From positions 1 through 47,730 of the forward strand of contig MNEF01000001.1 of NCBI GenBank assembly GCA_001917535.1: a stretch of DNA of 47,730 nucleotides, written 5' to 3'. The position numbers and the translations under genes are program-made. Source of the DNA: Candidatus Rokubacteria bacterium 13_1_40CM_69_27. GTDB taxonomy: Bacteria > Methylomirabilota > Methylomirabilia > Rokubacteriales > CSP1-6. The notes under the pieces are model-generated. The model made no database searches and was not told the origin of the DNA. It was given only the letters and a program-made list of their open reading frames with translations. Below, one piece after another: positions 40,146 through 47,730 of the stretch; positions within the stretch are counted from its first letter, which is position 1, and each line of letters starts with the position of its first letter.

Positions 40146-43100
40146 ATGCCCGACTTCCTGCCCTTCGTCCGGCGCTGGTTCGAGGACACGTTTGGCCAGC
40201 CCACGCGGCCCCAGTCCCTCGGCTGGGAGGCGATCGCCTCCGGGCGCGACACGCTGATCGTCGCCCCCACGGGCTCGGGCAAGACCCTGGCCGCGTTCCT
40301 GTGGGCGCTCGACCACCTCCACCGTCTCGCCCTCGAGCGACGGCTCCAGGACCGCGTCTACGTCGTCTACATCTCCCCCCTCCGCGCGCTCAACAACGAC
40401 ATCGAGAAAAATCTACGCGAGCCGCTGGCGGGCATCCGGGCTGCCGCGGCCGCGGACGGCCTGAAGCCGCCCGAGGTGCGCGTGGCCGTGCGCACCTCGG
40501 ATACGCTGGCAGCGCAGCGCCAGGCGATGACGAGGCGGCCGCCCCACATCCTCATCACCACGCCCGAGTCGCTCTATATCCTCTTGACGGCGGAGCGGTT
40601 CCGGCCGGCGCTGGCCGGCGCCCGCTTCGTCATCGTCGACGAGGTGCACGCGCTGATGGGCAGCAAGCGCGGCGTCCACCTCGCGCTGTCGCTCGAGCGG
40701 CTCCAGGCGCTCGGGGAGGCGGACGAGCCCGGCGGTCGACCGCAGCGCATCGGCTGCTCGGCCACCGTGGGCTCCGTCGAGGAGGCGCTCGCGTTCCTCG
40801 GCGGCGCCACCGCGCGCGACCCGGTGGTGGTGGACGTCGGCTTCGCGCGCGAGCTCGACCTTCAAGTCATGGCACCCGTCGACGACTTCCTGACGGCGCC
40901 CAGCGACACCGTCTGGGACACGACCCTCCAGCAGATCGCCGAGCTCGTGCAGACCCACCGCACCACGCTGGTCTTCGCTCAGAGCCGCCGCGCCGCCGAA
41001 CGCCTCGCTCGCGACCTGAACGACCGCATCGCCGATGGCCGCGTTGCCGCTCACCACGGCTCGCTGTCGCGTCGGGCCCGGCTGGAGGCCGAGACCCGCC
41101 TGAAGAACGGCGACCTGAGGGCGCTGGTGGCCACCTCCTCGCTGGAGCTGGGCATCGACGTGGGCGCCATCGACCTGGTGGTTCAGCTGCAGTCGCCCCG
41201 CAACGTCGCCGCGGCGCTCCAGCGCGTCGGGCGGGCCGGGCACCTGCTCACCCGCACCTCCAAGGGCCGCATCGTCGTCACCAAGGGCGAGGAGCTGGTG
41301 GAGGCGGCGGCGGTGGTGCGGTCGATCCGCGAGCGGACCCTGGACCGCATCGCCATGCCCGAGGCGCCCCTCGACGTCCTGGCCCAGCAAATCGTGGCCG
41401 CCATCGCCGCCGAGTCGCTCCCGGTGGACGCGCTCTACGCGCGCTTCAGGAATGCCGCGCCCTATCGCGCGCTCTCGCGCGAGGACTTCCTGAGCGTCGT
41501 CCGCGCGCTGGCCGAGCCGCTGGCGGCGGAGGTCAAGGGGGTGGCGCCCCGGATCCTCTGGGATCGCGTCAACGACCGCCTCCACGCGCGCCGCGGCAGC
41601 CGCTTCCTGGCCCTCACCTCGGGCGGCACCATTCCCGACAACGGGCTCTTTGACGTCTACGTGGCCGAGACCGATCTGAAGATCGGCACGCTGGACGAAG
41701 AGTTCGTGACGGAGAGCCTGCCGGGCGACGTGTTCCTGCTCGGCTCCCACGCCTGGCGGATCGTCAAGGTCCGCGCCGACCGCGTCCTGGTCGACGACGC
41801 CCAGGGCATGTCGCCGACCATTCCCTTCTGGAAGGGCGAGCATCCCTCCCGCTCGTACGAGCTCGGTCTGGCCGTGGGCCGCCTGCGCCGCGACGGCGCC
41901 GAGCGGCTGGATGCTCCCGATTTCGCGCAGTGGGCCGCGGCCGAGTGCGGCCTCGACGCGCGGGCGGCCGCCGCGCTGCGGGCGTGGCTCGTCAAGGCCG
42001 GCGAGGTGCTCGACGGCGTGCCCGACGACCGCGGCATCGTCGTGGAGTCGTTCGGGGACGAGATGGGCGGGCGCCACGCCATGATCCACTCCGTCTTCGG
42101 CATGCGCGTGAACGGCGCCTGGGGCATGGCCCTCCGGGAGAAGCTCCAGCGCCGCTTCGGCCTGAAGGCCGAGGCGAGCCATGTGGACGACGGAATTTTA
42201 CTGTCCTTCGCGCCGGGGCAGGCGCCGCCGTCGCTCGACCGCCTCCTGGCGCTGGTGAGGCCGGAAGAGGTCGACACCCTCCTGGGTCAGGCGCTGATCG
42301 GCTCGCCCCTCTTCGCCACGCGCTTCCGCCACGCGGCGGTCCGCGCGCTGTTCATCCCGCGGACACTGCGAGGCCAGCGCGCGCCGGCCTATCTCCTGCG
42401 GCTGAAGGCCGATGCCCTGCTGGAAGCGGTGGGTGGGCAGGCGGAGTTCCCGGTCGTGGCCGAGACCCTGCGCGAGTGCTTCAACGATGCGCTGGACGTG
42501 CCCCGCCTCAAGCGCCTTCTCGAGCGCCTGCACGACGGCGCCATGTGGACGCGTCACGTCGACACGCCCCTGCCCTCGCCCTTCGTCTATCCGCTCCTGC
42601 TGGCCTGGGACTGGGCCTACCTCGACGCCGGTCACGCCGAGGAACGCCGGAGCGACGCGGTGGCGATGCGCAAGGTCTGGAGCGTCGCGCCCGGCCCGCT
42701 CAGCCCCGAGATCGTCGCGGCGGTGGAGGCCGAGCTCGGACGGACGGCGCCCGAACGCCGGGCCCGCGACGCTAACGAGCTGGCGGCCATCCTCGACGAC
42801 CTCGGTGATCTGACCGAGGAGGAGATCGGCGCCCGCGTCAGCGGCGAGCCCACGCGGCTGATCGCGGCCTTGCGCGCCGAAGGGCGGATCGTCCCCCTCA
42901 CACTGGGCGGCGGTCGGCGCGCGTGGATCCCGGCGACGGACGCGGCGCTCTACGAGGCGCTGGCCAGCGACGAGGGGCTCGAGCGCGTGGCGCTGCGGGT
43001 GCTGAGGACGCGCGGGCCGCTCACGCCCGCGTGGTTCGCCGAGCGCTACGGCGTGGCCGCGATCGACGTCACCCGCGTTCTCGAGCGCCTCACCGGGCGG

Positions 43101-44480
43101 GGCCTCGTGCGACAGGGGTCGTTCCTCGTAGAGGCCCCGGCTCCGCAGTACGTGCACGTCGCGGTGCTCGAGGAGGTCCAGCGCCGCCATGTCCACGCGC
43201 GCCGGGTGCCTCGCCCCGTCGCCTCGCCCGAGCAGTTCTCGGCATTTCTGCTCCGTCGACATCACCTCCATCCGGATCACCGGCTGACGGGGCCGCCGGG
43301 AGTGCTCGCCGCCCTCGAGCTGCTGCAGGGCGAGGACTTTCCCATCCGCGTCTGGGAGCAGGCCCTGCTGCCCTCGCGGGTGGACGGCTACGAGCGCGAG
43401 TGGCTCGATCGCCTGGGGCTCGCGGGCGAGATCGTCTGGACCGTGTTCGAGAGCCGGAGCGATCCCCGCCGCGCCGGCCGCGTCGGCGTCGCCCTCCGCG
43501 AAAACGCCGGTTGGCTCCGCGAGCGTCCGGCCGCGGTGCCCGAGCTCGATACTCGGACCAAGAACGTGCTCCTGCATCTGCAGCTCCGCGGCGCCTCGTT
43601 CGCCCAGGACCTGGCCCGGGCCACCGGGCTCGCCATGCCGGACACCCTGGCCGCTCTCTGGGAGATGTTCTGGTCGGGGCTCGTCACCCCGGACTCCTTC
43701 AGCGCGACCGTCGCCGGGACGGCGCCGCCGCGCGGTCCCGGCGCCGGGCTCCTCGGGCGGCGCCGGCGCCGCCGGGGCCAGGCGCGCGGGGTCATGCCTC
43801 AGCTGCCCGTCGTCGGTCGCTGGAGCGCGCTGGCCGAGGAGGAGCCGCTCTCCCCCGAGGAGCGTCAGGAGGCGCGGGCCCAGCTGCTGCTCTCCCGCTA
43901 CGGCGTGGTGGCGCGCGAGCTGGCCCAGGGCGACTGGAGCGCGCTCCGCCACACGCTGCTCCGGATGGAGTACGGCGGTGAGGTCGTCCGCGGCTACTTC
44001 GTCGAGGGGCTCTCGGGCGAGCAGTATGCTCTGGCGGACGCGCTGCAGAGTCTGGACGCGCCCTCCCGCCGCGCCGAGCCCCACGTGCTCGTCAACATGG
44101 TCGACCCGGCCAACCTCTGGGGCCGCGTGTTCGCCCTCACGCGCGCCGACGCCACGCGCGCGGCCGCCACCCGCATCCCCCAATCCTGGCTCGTCATGCG
44201 CGCCGGCCGTCCCGTGCTGCTGGCCGAAGCCCACGGCCGGGACCTCACGCCGCTCGCCGGCTGGGAGGCGGTGGATCTGCCCGGAGCGGTCCGCGCCCTG
44301 CAGTCGTTGGCGGAACGGCCGCTGACCCAACGCCCCGTGCGGCGGCTGGAGGTGCTGACCTGGGCCGGGCGGCCCGTGCGCGCCGGCGAGGCGTTCGACG
44401 CGCTCGTCGACGCCGGCTTCACGGTGGACGGACCACGCTTGACCTGGGATGGCCATCCCGGCCCGCGCCATGTCCCCTGA
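40146..44480 (+). CDS. lhr: Large ATP-dependent helicase Lhr
   Basis: 1444 residues, close to full-length Lhr of other bacteria. Superfamily 2 helicase core: Walker A APTGSGKT (40-47), motif Ib TTPESLYILL, DEVH box (165-168), CSATVG, the second RecA domain with HHGSLSRRARLEAE, SSLELGIDVGAID and motif VI LQRVGRAGH. The Lhr winged-helix and beta-barrel region follows (GGTIPDNGLFDVY...GTLDEEFV), then the long Lhr-type C-terminal domain (LRRHHLHPDHRLTGPPGVLAALE). In E. coli and mycobacteria Lhr unwinds 3'-5' and has DNA-repair links. GTG at 40143 is an alternative start. No nuclease or ligase partner lies next to it. Confidence 0.95.
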   Translation: MPDFLPFVRRWFEDTFGQPTRPQSLGWEAIASGRDTLIVAPTGSGKTLAAFLWALDHLHRLALERRLQDRVYVVYISPLRALNNDIEKNLREPLAGIRAAAAADGLKPPEVRVAVRTSDTLAAQRQAMTRRPPHILITTPESLYILLTAERFRPALAGARFVIVDEVHALMGSKRGVHLALSLERLQALGEADEPGGRPQRIGCSATVGSVEEALAFLGGATARDPVVVDVGFARELDLQVMAPVDDFLTAPSDTVWDTTLQQIAELVQTHRTTLVFAQSRRAAERLARDLNDRIADGRVAAHHGSLSRRARLEAETRLKNGDLRALVATSSLELGIDVGAIDLVVQLQSPRNVAAALQRVGRAGHLLTRTSKGRIVVTKGEELVEAAAVVRSIRERTLDRIAMPEAPLDVLAQQIVAAIAAESLPVDALYARFRNAAPYRALSREDFLSVVRALAEPLAAEVKGVAPRILWDRVNDRLHARRGSRFLALTSGGTIPDNGLFDVYVAETDLKIGTLDEEFVTESLPGDVFLLGSHAWRIVKVRADRVLVDDAQGMSPTIPFWKGEHPSRSYELGLAVGRLRRDGAERLDAPDFAQWAAAECGLDARAAAALRAWLVKAGEVLDGVPDDRGIVVESFGDEMGGRHAMIHSVFGMRVNGAWGMALREKLQRRFGLKAEASHVDDGILLSFAPGQAPPSLDRLLALVRPEEVDTLLGQALIGSPLFATRFRHAAVRALFIPRTLRGQRAPAYLLRLKADALLEAVGGQAEFPVVAETLRECFNDALDVPRLKRLLERLHDGAMWTRHVDTPLPSPFVYPLLLAWDWAYLDAGHAEERRSDAVAMRKVWSVAPGPLSPEIVAAVEAELGRTAPERRARDANELAAILDDLGDLTEEEIGARVSGEPTRLIAALRAEGRIVPLTLGGGRRAWIPATDAALYEALASDEGLERVALRVLRTRGPLTPAWFAERYGVAAIDVTRVLERLTGRGLVRQGSFLVEAPAPQYVHVAVLEEVQRRHVHARRVPRPVASPEQFSAFLLRRHHLHPDHRLTGPPGVLAALELLQGEDFPIRVWEQALLPSRVDGYEREWLDRLGLAGEIVWTVFESRSDPRRAGRVGVALRENAGWLRERPAAVPELDTRTKNVLLHLQLRGASFAQDLARATGLAMPDTLAALWEMFWSGLVTPDSFSATVAGTAPPRGPGAGLLGRRRRRRGQARGVMPQLPVVGRWSALAEEEPLSPEERQEARAQLLLSRYGVVARELAQGDWSALRHTLLRMEYGGEVVRGYFVEGLSGEQYALADALQSLDAPSRRAEPHVLVNMVDPANLWGRVFALTRADATRAAATRIPQSWLVMRAGRPVLLAEAHGRDLTPLAGWEAVDLPGAVRALQSLAERPLTQRPVRRLEVLTWAGRPVRAGEAFDALVDAGFTVDGPRLTWDGHPGPRHVP

Positions 44481-44486
44481 GCCAGG

Positions 44487-44714
44487 GTGGCCCGGGCGTC
44501 GCGCATCCGCACCAAGCGCGTCCACGACCCCGCCGCGCCCGACGGCGGCATGCGGGTGCTCGTCATGCGTCTCTGGCCACGGGGGGTCCGCCAGGACCGC
44601 ATCGACCTCTGGCTGAGGGAGCCGGGGCCGGTCACGTTGCTCTGCCGCTACCCGGAGCAGTCGCGCTGCCACCGCTCGCTGCTCGAGAATCATCTGGCGA
44701 AGCGGCTGTTGTAG
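44487..44714 (+). CDS. Shortened DUF488-family protein
   Basis: 75 residues from a GTG 6 bp after lhr. The first half matches DUF488 N-termini (KRVHDPAAPDGGMRVLVMRLWPRGV) and the second half the DUF488 C-terminal block (GPVTLLCRYPEQSRCHRSLL, with the Cys-His-Arg site). The ~40-50 residues normally between them are missing without loss of frame. It could be a natural minimal form or an internally deleted, non-functional copy. Confidence 0.65.
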   Translation: MARASRIRTKRVHDPAAPDGGMRVLVMRLWPRGVRQDRIDLWLREPGPVTLLCRYPEQSRCHRSLLENHLAKRLL

Positions 44715-44717
44715 ACT
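44712..44717 (+). promoter_or_regulatory. -10 element of the secreted-protein gene (leaderless type)
   Basis: TAGACT followed by 7 nt and the GTG at 44725. It overlaps the DUF488 stop codon. Confidence 0.45.
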
Positions 44718-44724
44718 GGGCGGC

Positions 44725-45147
44725 GTGCCGCGCCCGGTCCTCCCGCTGCTGGGCGGTCTGACGCTGCTCGTCGCCGGCGCCGTCTGGGCCGAGCACGAGG
44801 TCTACTACCGCTACGTCGTCCTCGGCTACGTCCGGGACGCCCACGGTGAGCCCGTGCGCACCGGGAGCGTCGAGCTGGTGCGGGACAAAACAGGGTTCTC
44901 GTATCTCGCGGAAACGAACGACGATGGGCTGTTCGTGCTGGTCGCCCGGCTCGGCGACGAGAGCGTGGGGGAGACGCTGACGCTGCAGGTGGGCGGCTTC
45001 CGGACGCGCATCACGGCGCGCTTCGACCCCGCCAATCATGCCGACGACCGGGGGACGCGGGTCGATCTGGAAGCGACGAGATTCGTGGAGCGCCCGGCCG
45101 CGTTCCACTCGACGCTGGCGCGCTTCCTCGGCACTCCGGAGCGCTGA
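44725..45147 (+). CDS. Secreted protein with a carboxypeptidase-regulatory-like (Ig) domain
   Basis: 140 residues. A signal peptide of ~22 residues ends VWA/EH. The mature protein has an Ig-like or transthyretin-type strand pattern (VLGYVRDAHGEPVRTGSVELV, TNDDGLFVLVARL, GETLTLQVGGF) like CarboxypepD_reg domains. There is no enzyme domain, so a periplasmic binding or structural role is possible. GTG start supported by the -10 box. The next gene follows after 12 bp. Confidence 0.75.
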   Translation: MPRPVLPLLGGLTLLVAGAVWAEHEVYYRYVVLGYVRDAHGEPVRTGSVELVRDKTGFSYLAETNDDGLFVLVARLGDESVGETLTLQVGGFRTRITARFDPANHADDRGTRVDLEATRFVERPAAFHSTLARFLGTPER

Positions 45148-45159
45148 ATGGGGGAGGCC

Positions 45160-45426
45160 ATGAAGACCGCAGGCAAGCGGGTGAAGGCGTACGTCCTGAT
45201 CGAGACCGCGGCCGGCAAGGCCAAGGCGGTGAAGAAGGCGCTGTCCAAGCTCAAGGGCGGGCCCTCGACCATGCTCCAGCTCGACGGCATCACCGGTCCC
45301 TACGACTTCATCGCCATCGTCGAGGGCCCGAGCCTCGACGCCATCGGCCGCCTCGTGACCGACGGCATCGGGATCATCGACGGCGTGACCCGCACGACGA
45401 CGTGCGTGGCCGTCTCCATCGGCTGA
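45160..45426 (+). CDS. Stand-alone AsnC/Lrp ligand-binding (RAM) domain protein
   Basis: 88 residues from the ATG at 45160, preferred over 45148 because GGGGGAGG sits just upstream. VKAYVLIETAAGKAKAVKKAL, GITGPYDFIAIVEG and GVTRTTTCVAVSI form the ferredoxin-like effector domain of Lrp/AsnC regulators without the DNA-binding part. Such free RAM proteins oligomerise and may sense amino acids or act with full-length Lrp proteins. Two bp separate it from the epimerase gene. Confidence 0.82.
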   Translation: MKTAGKRVKAYVLIETAAGKAKAVKKALSKLKGGPSTMLQLDGITGPYDFIAIVEGPSLDAIGRLVTDGIGIIDGVTRTTTCVAVSIG

Positions 45427-45427
45427 C

Positions 45428-46378
45428 GTGCGCGTCCTGATCGTCGGTGGCACTGAGTTCATCAGCTTCCACCTCGTGCGGGCGCTGCTCCGGGCCGGCC
45501 ACGAGGTGGCGGTGCTCAACCGGGGCCGCCATCCCGAGCGCGTTCCCGCCGGAGTCAGGACCGTGGTGTGCGACCGCAAGGAGCACGGGGCCCTTGGCCG
45601 GACGCTGGCGACGGAACGGGTCGACGCGCTGGTCGACATCACGTACGCGCCCACGACCGGCCAGGACGTGGACGCCCTGCTGGACGTGCTCGACGGACGC
45701 GTGGGCCACGCGCTGTTCGTCTCCAGCGGTCGCGTCTACGACCACGCGCTGCCCATCCCCTTCGACGAGGCGACGCCGCGTAACCTCTACTGGGGCGACT
45801 ACGCCCGCGACAAGATCGCCGGCGAGGAGGCCTTCTTCCGCCGCCACCGCGAGCGGGGGCTGCCCGTCACCATCGTCAGGCCGACCCACGTCTACGGCCC
45901 CCTGAACACGCGCAACAACGAGACCTTCTTCTTCGACCGCCTGGTGCGAGGGCGGCCGATCCTCCTCCCCGGCCCCGGCGGCTGGCTCCGCCAGTTCGGG
46001 CACGTGGAGGATCTGGCCGACTCGATGGCGACGATGCTGGGCGACCGGCGGGCCTTCGGCCAAGCCTACAACGTCACCGGGGAGGAGATCGTCTCGCAGG
46101 CCGGCTTCGTCGAGCTGATCGCCGACGTGATCAAGCGCCCGCTGGCGCTCGTGCCCTGCCCGCCCGGAGGGCCGCCGGTGCCCTTCGGTCAGAACCTCGT
46201 CTACGATTGTCACGCCGTATACACCACGACCAAGGTCCGCGCCGAGCTGGGGATCCGGCCGCGCTACACGCTGGCCTCCGGCCTGGCCCAGTCGTTCGAG
46301 TGGTATCTGCGCGAGGGGCTCGACCGCCGCGAGATCGACTTCTCGGCCGAGGACGCGTTGCTCCGGCGGGTGACATGA
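45428..46378 (+). CDS. NAD-dependent epimerase/dehydratase family protein
   Basis: 316 residues, extended-SDR fold. The N-terminal nucleotide loop reads VGGTEFISFHL, a variation of GGTxFIG with Ser at the last Gly. VDALVDITYAP, SSGRVYD, the Tyr-x3-Lys equivalent in YARDKIAGE, VRPTHVYGP and FGHVEDLADSM follow. Resembles UDP-glucose 4-epimerase-like proteins of the CSP41/isoflavone-reductase-like type. Substrate unknown. GTG start; the stop overlaps the next gene (ATGA). Confidence 0.86.
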   Translation: MRVLIVGGTEFISFHLVRALLRAGHEVAVLNRGRHPERVPAGVRTVVCDRKEHGALGRTLATERVDALVDITYAPTTGQDVDALLDVLDGRVGHALFVSSGRVYDHALPIPFDEATPRNLYWGDYARDKIAGEEAFFRRHRERGLPVTIVRPTHVYGPLNTRNNETFFFDRLVRGRPILLPGPGGWLRQFGHVEDLADSMATMLGDRRAFGQAYNVTGEEIVSQAGFVELIADVIKRPLALVPCPPGGPPVPFGQNLVYDCHAVYTTTKVRAELGIRPRYTLASGLAQSFEWYLREGLDRREIDFSAEDALLRRVT

Positions 46379-47322
46379 CGCCGACGGCGACCGTGCTGCT
46401 CTACCACCCGTACGAGGCGGCGCGCTATGCGGCGCTCGTACGGGCCGCGCGCGGCCGCGTGAGCCTTCAGATCGCGGCGACGCCCGACGCGGCCACGAAG
46501 GTCATCGCCGAGACCGACGTGCTGTACGCCTGGCAGTTCCCCCCGCGACTCTACGAGAAGGCGGGACGTCTCAGGTGGCTTCAGGCGATGGGCGCCGGCG
46601 TCGAGTGGGCGCTCGTGCCCGAGCTGCCCGGCCGGGTCACCGTGACCCGGGCGCCCGGTGTCTTCGGCCCCTGGATGGCGGAGTATGTCATCGGCTGGTG
46701 CGCGTGGGTCACCCAGCGGATGGCGACCTACCGGGAGGCCCAGCGCCAGCACCGGTGGATCGGCGACGTGCTGCCCCACCGCCTGGGCGGCACCACGCTG
46801 GCGATCGTCGGCATGGGCGACATCGGCCGGGTCATCGGCCGCGCGGCCCGCGCCCTCGGCATGCGCGTCGTCGGCGTCAGCCGCTCGGGGCGCCCTGTCC
46901 GGGAAGCGCATCGGGTCTATCGAACGTCCGCGCTGACCCGCGCGCTCTCCGAGAGCGACTGGGTCGTGGTCGTGCTGCCGCTCACACCCCAGACGCGCGG
47001 CCTGATCGGGGAGCGCGAGCTGGCGGCGATGCGTCCGACGGCGTGGCTCATCAACATCGGGCGCGGGGCCGTGGTGGACGAGGGCGCGCTGGCCCGCGCG
47101 CTGGAGGCCCGGCGCATCGGCGGCGCCGTGCTCGACGTCTTCCGGAGCGAGCCGCTGCCGCCGGCGCATCCGCTCTGGGGTTTCGACAATGTCGTCATCA
47201 CGCCCCACATCTCGGGCCCCAGCACCCCGGAGGAGATCGCGCCCATCTTCAACGATAACCTTGCGCGCTTTCTCGCCGGTCGCCGGCTGCGCCACGTCGT
47301 CGACCGCGCGCGCGGCTACTGA
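46375..47322 (+). CDS. D-2-hydroxyacid dehydrogenase (GhrA/glyoxylate reductase-like)
   Basis: 315 residues. NAD(P)-binding loop GMGDIGRVIGRAARALGMRV, catalytic Arg in NIGRGAVVDEGAL, Glu in the DVFRSEPLP segment and His in VITPHISGPS, all in family order. Probably reduces glyoxylate, hydroxypyruvate or another 2-keto acid. The ATG overlaps the epimerase stop, so the two are translationally coupled. Last gene before the sigma-54-type promoters. Confidence 0.92.
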   Translation: MTPTATVLLYHPYEAARYAALVRAARGRVSLQIAATPDAATKVIAETDVLYAWQFPPRLYEKAGRLRWLQAMGAGVEWALVPELPGRVTVTRAPGVFGPWMAEYVIGWCAWVTQRMATYREAQRQHRWIGDVLPHRLGGTTLAIVGMGDIGRVIGRAARALGMRVVGVSRSGRPVREAHRVYRTSALTRALSESDWVVVVLPLTPQTRGLIGERELAAMRPTAWLINIGRGAVVDEGALARALEARRIGGAVLDVFRSEPLPPAHPLWGFDNVVITPHISGPSTPEEIAPIFNDNLARFLAGRRLRHVVDRARGY

Positions 47323-47327
47323 TTCGA

Positions 47328-47375
47328 CGGCACTGTCCTTGCCGCTCCTGCCGATCAGTCGGCACCGTCCTTGCA
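47328..47375 (+). promoter_or_regulatory. Two tandem sigma-54-type promoters upstream of the gvpA-family gene
   Basis: Box 1 CGGCACTGTCCTTGCC (47328-47343) and box 2 TCGGCACCGTCCTTGCA (47359-47375). Each has GG and GC at -24/-12 spacing and fits GGCAC-N5-TTGC. They are 32 bp apart. An inverted repeat TGCCGA-TCAG-TCGGCA (47349-47364) overlaps box 2. Starts would fall near 47354 and 47386; the ATG is at 47401 with GGAGAGG at 47381-47387. Confidence 0.7.
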
Positions 47376-47400
47376 CCCGCGGAGAGGTACGAGTGTCCAG

Positions 47401-47730
47401 ATGTCGCTCGCGAGTAAGAGTTACGCCGATGTCCTCGAGCGGGTGCTCGACAAGGGCGTCGTCGTCGATGTCCGGCTCCGTATCTCCCTGGCCGGTCTCG
47501 GCCTCATCGGCTTCGATGCCCTGGTGGTGGTCGCGTCGATTCCGGCCTCCGTGAAGCTTTCCCAGGCGGAGGAGCGCGGAGGTGCCGCATTCCCACCGCG
47601 GGAGGCCCGGCCGGAGACGCAGCGTCGGACCCGCAGGGTGGGCAGGCGGCGCTGGGCACGCCTCCCGGTCCGCAGCTCCTCGCCTCGACTGCGGTGCCCG
47701 CAGGGGTGCACGTTCGAGGGCGCCCGCGCC
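47401..47730 (+). CDS. GvpA/GvpJ-family gas vesicle protein, 3' end outside the window
   Basis: The first ~57 residues fit the gas vesicle shell family: SYADVLERVLDKGVVVDVRL, RISLAGLGLIGFDALVVVAS, then a helix SVKLSQAEE. This reproduces the helix-strand-strand-helix core (DKGVVVDxxxRISL...ALVVVAS). After that the open frame becomes Arg/Pro-rich and contains two Cys (CPQGC), with no stop before the edge at residue 110. GvpA is ~70-75 residues, so this is either a longer GvpJ/GvpM-type minor protein or a frame-shifted end. A ribosome site precedes the ATG. The rest of any gvp cluster would lie to the right. Confidence 0.75.
   Translation, partial: MSLASKSYADVLERVLDKGVVVDVRLRISLAGLGLIGFDALVVVASIPASVKLSQAEERGGAAFPPREARPETQRRTRRVGRRRWARLPVRSSSPRLRCPQGCTFEGARA

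Noticed and set aside
42198-44693. 831-codon minus-strand frame opposite lhr
   Set aside because: No domain, start context or conserved motif; the plus-strand helicase is clear.
1-47730. CRISPR array, prophage, insertion sequence, tRNA or rRNA
   Set aside because: No regularly spaced repeats, phage or transposase motifs, or recognisable RNA gene were seen on reading; not tested by covariance models.

Overview
The window is about 70% G+C, densely coded on both strands, with many 4-bp start/stop overlaps and GTG starts. I saw no rRNA, tRNA, phage gene, insertion sequence or CRISPR array. The gene mix is a complete pseudopilin-type type II secretion system (T2SS), GTP-dependent PEP carboxykinase, CoA-linked catabolism, a sugar ABC importer, an Lhr helicase, a UGA-containing selenoprotein, and a gas-vesicle-type protein at the right edge. 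This suits an uncultured high-GC soil or subsurface Gram-negative bacterium; Candidatus Rokubacteria (Methylomirabilota) is my best guess, by inference only.

Layout. 1-5.4 kb: 5'-truncated pckG, an acyl-CoA carboxyltransferase, a sigma factor fused to a membrane segment and a secreted-type domain, aroQ and a ZIP metal transporter. 5.4-16.7 kb: the main T2SS operon gspE-F-G-H-I-J-K-L-M-C-D, followed by a convergent LuxR-type regulator. 17.7-20.6 kb (minus): MFS transporter, cysteine hydrolase, enoyl-CoA hydratase and a decayed fabH end. 20.6-22.5 kb: btpA-like gene plus a GH3 lipoprotein. 22.6-25.1 kb (minus): a truncated SDR joined to a truncated polysaccharide deacetylase, then a nucleoside hydrolase/ribokinase pair. 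25.2 kb: a SelW-type selenoprotein with an in-frame UGA. 25.4-28.1 kb: CoA-transferase, tiny lipoprotein, SDR, RidA. 28.2-28.7 kb: wreck of a nonribosomal peptide synthetase adenylation domain behind a sigma-54-like promoter. 28.9-32.6 kb: second T2SS locus (GspB, GspA and a second GspC with a repetitive N-terminus). 32.6-38.2 kb (minus): an anthraniloyl-CoA monooxygenase/reductase-type fusion and a sugar ABC importer without its ATPase. 38.3-47.3 kb: DUF1059, geranylgeranyl-reductase-family flavoprotein, small membrane protein, Lhr helicase, shortened DUF488, secreted Ig-like protein, AsnC-type RAM domain, NAD-epimerase, D-hydroxyacid dehydrogenase. 47.3 kb to the end: two tandem sigma-54-type promoters leading into a gvpA-family gene cut by the window edge.

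How the genes work together. The two T2SS loci together supply everything except the prepilin peptidase (GspO). GspA/GspB probably help place the secretin GspD. The nucleoside hydrolase frees ribose, which the overlapping ribokinase phosphorylates. Many genes have a -10 box only 6-8 nt before the start codon, which implies frequent leaderless transcription.

The most unusual items are: the UGA-containing selenoprotein, which a standard gene caller would miss; the sigma factor-TM-exodomain fusion; a double-hairpin dispersed repeat whose two copies differ by compensatory stem changes; the repeat-bearing GspC; tandem sigma-54 boxes before gvpA; and several gene fragments with sharp breakpoints.
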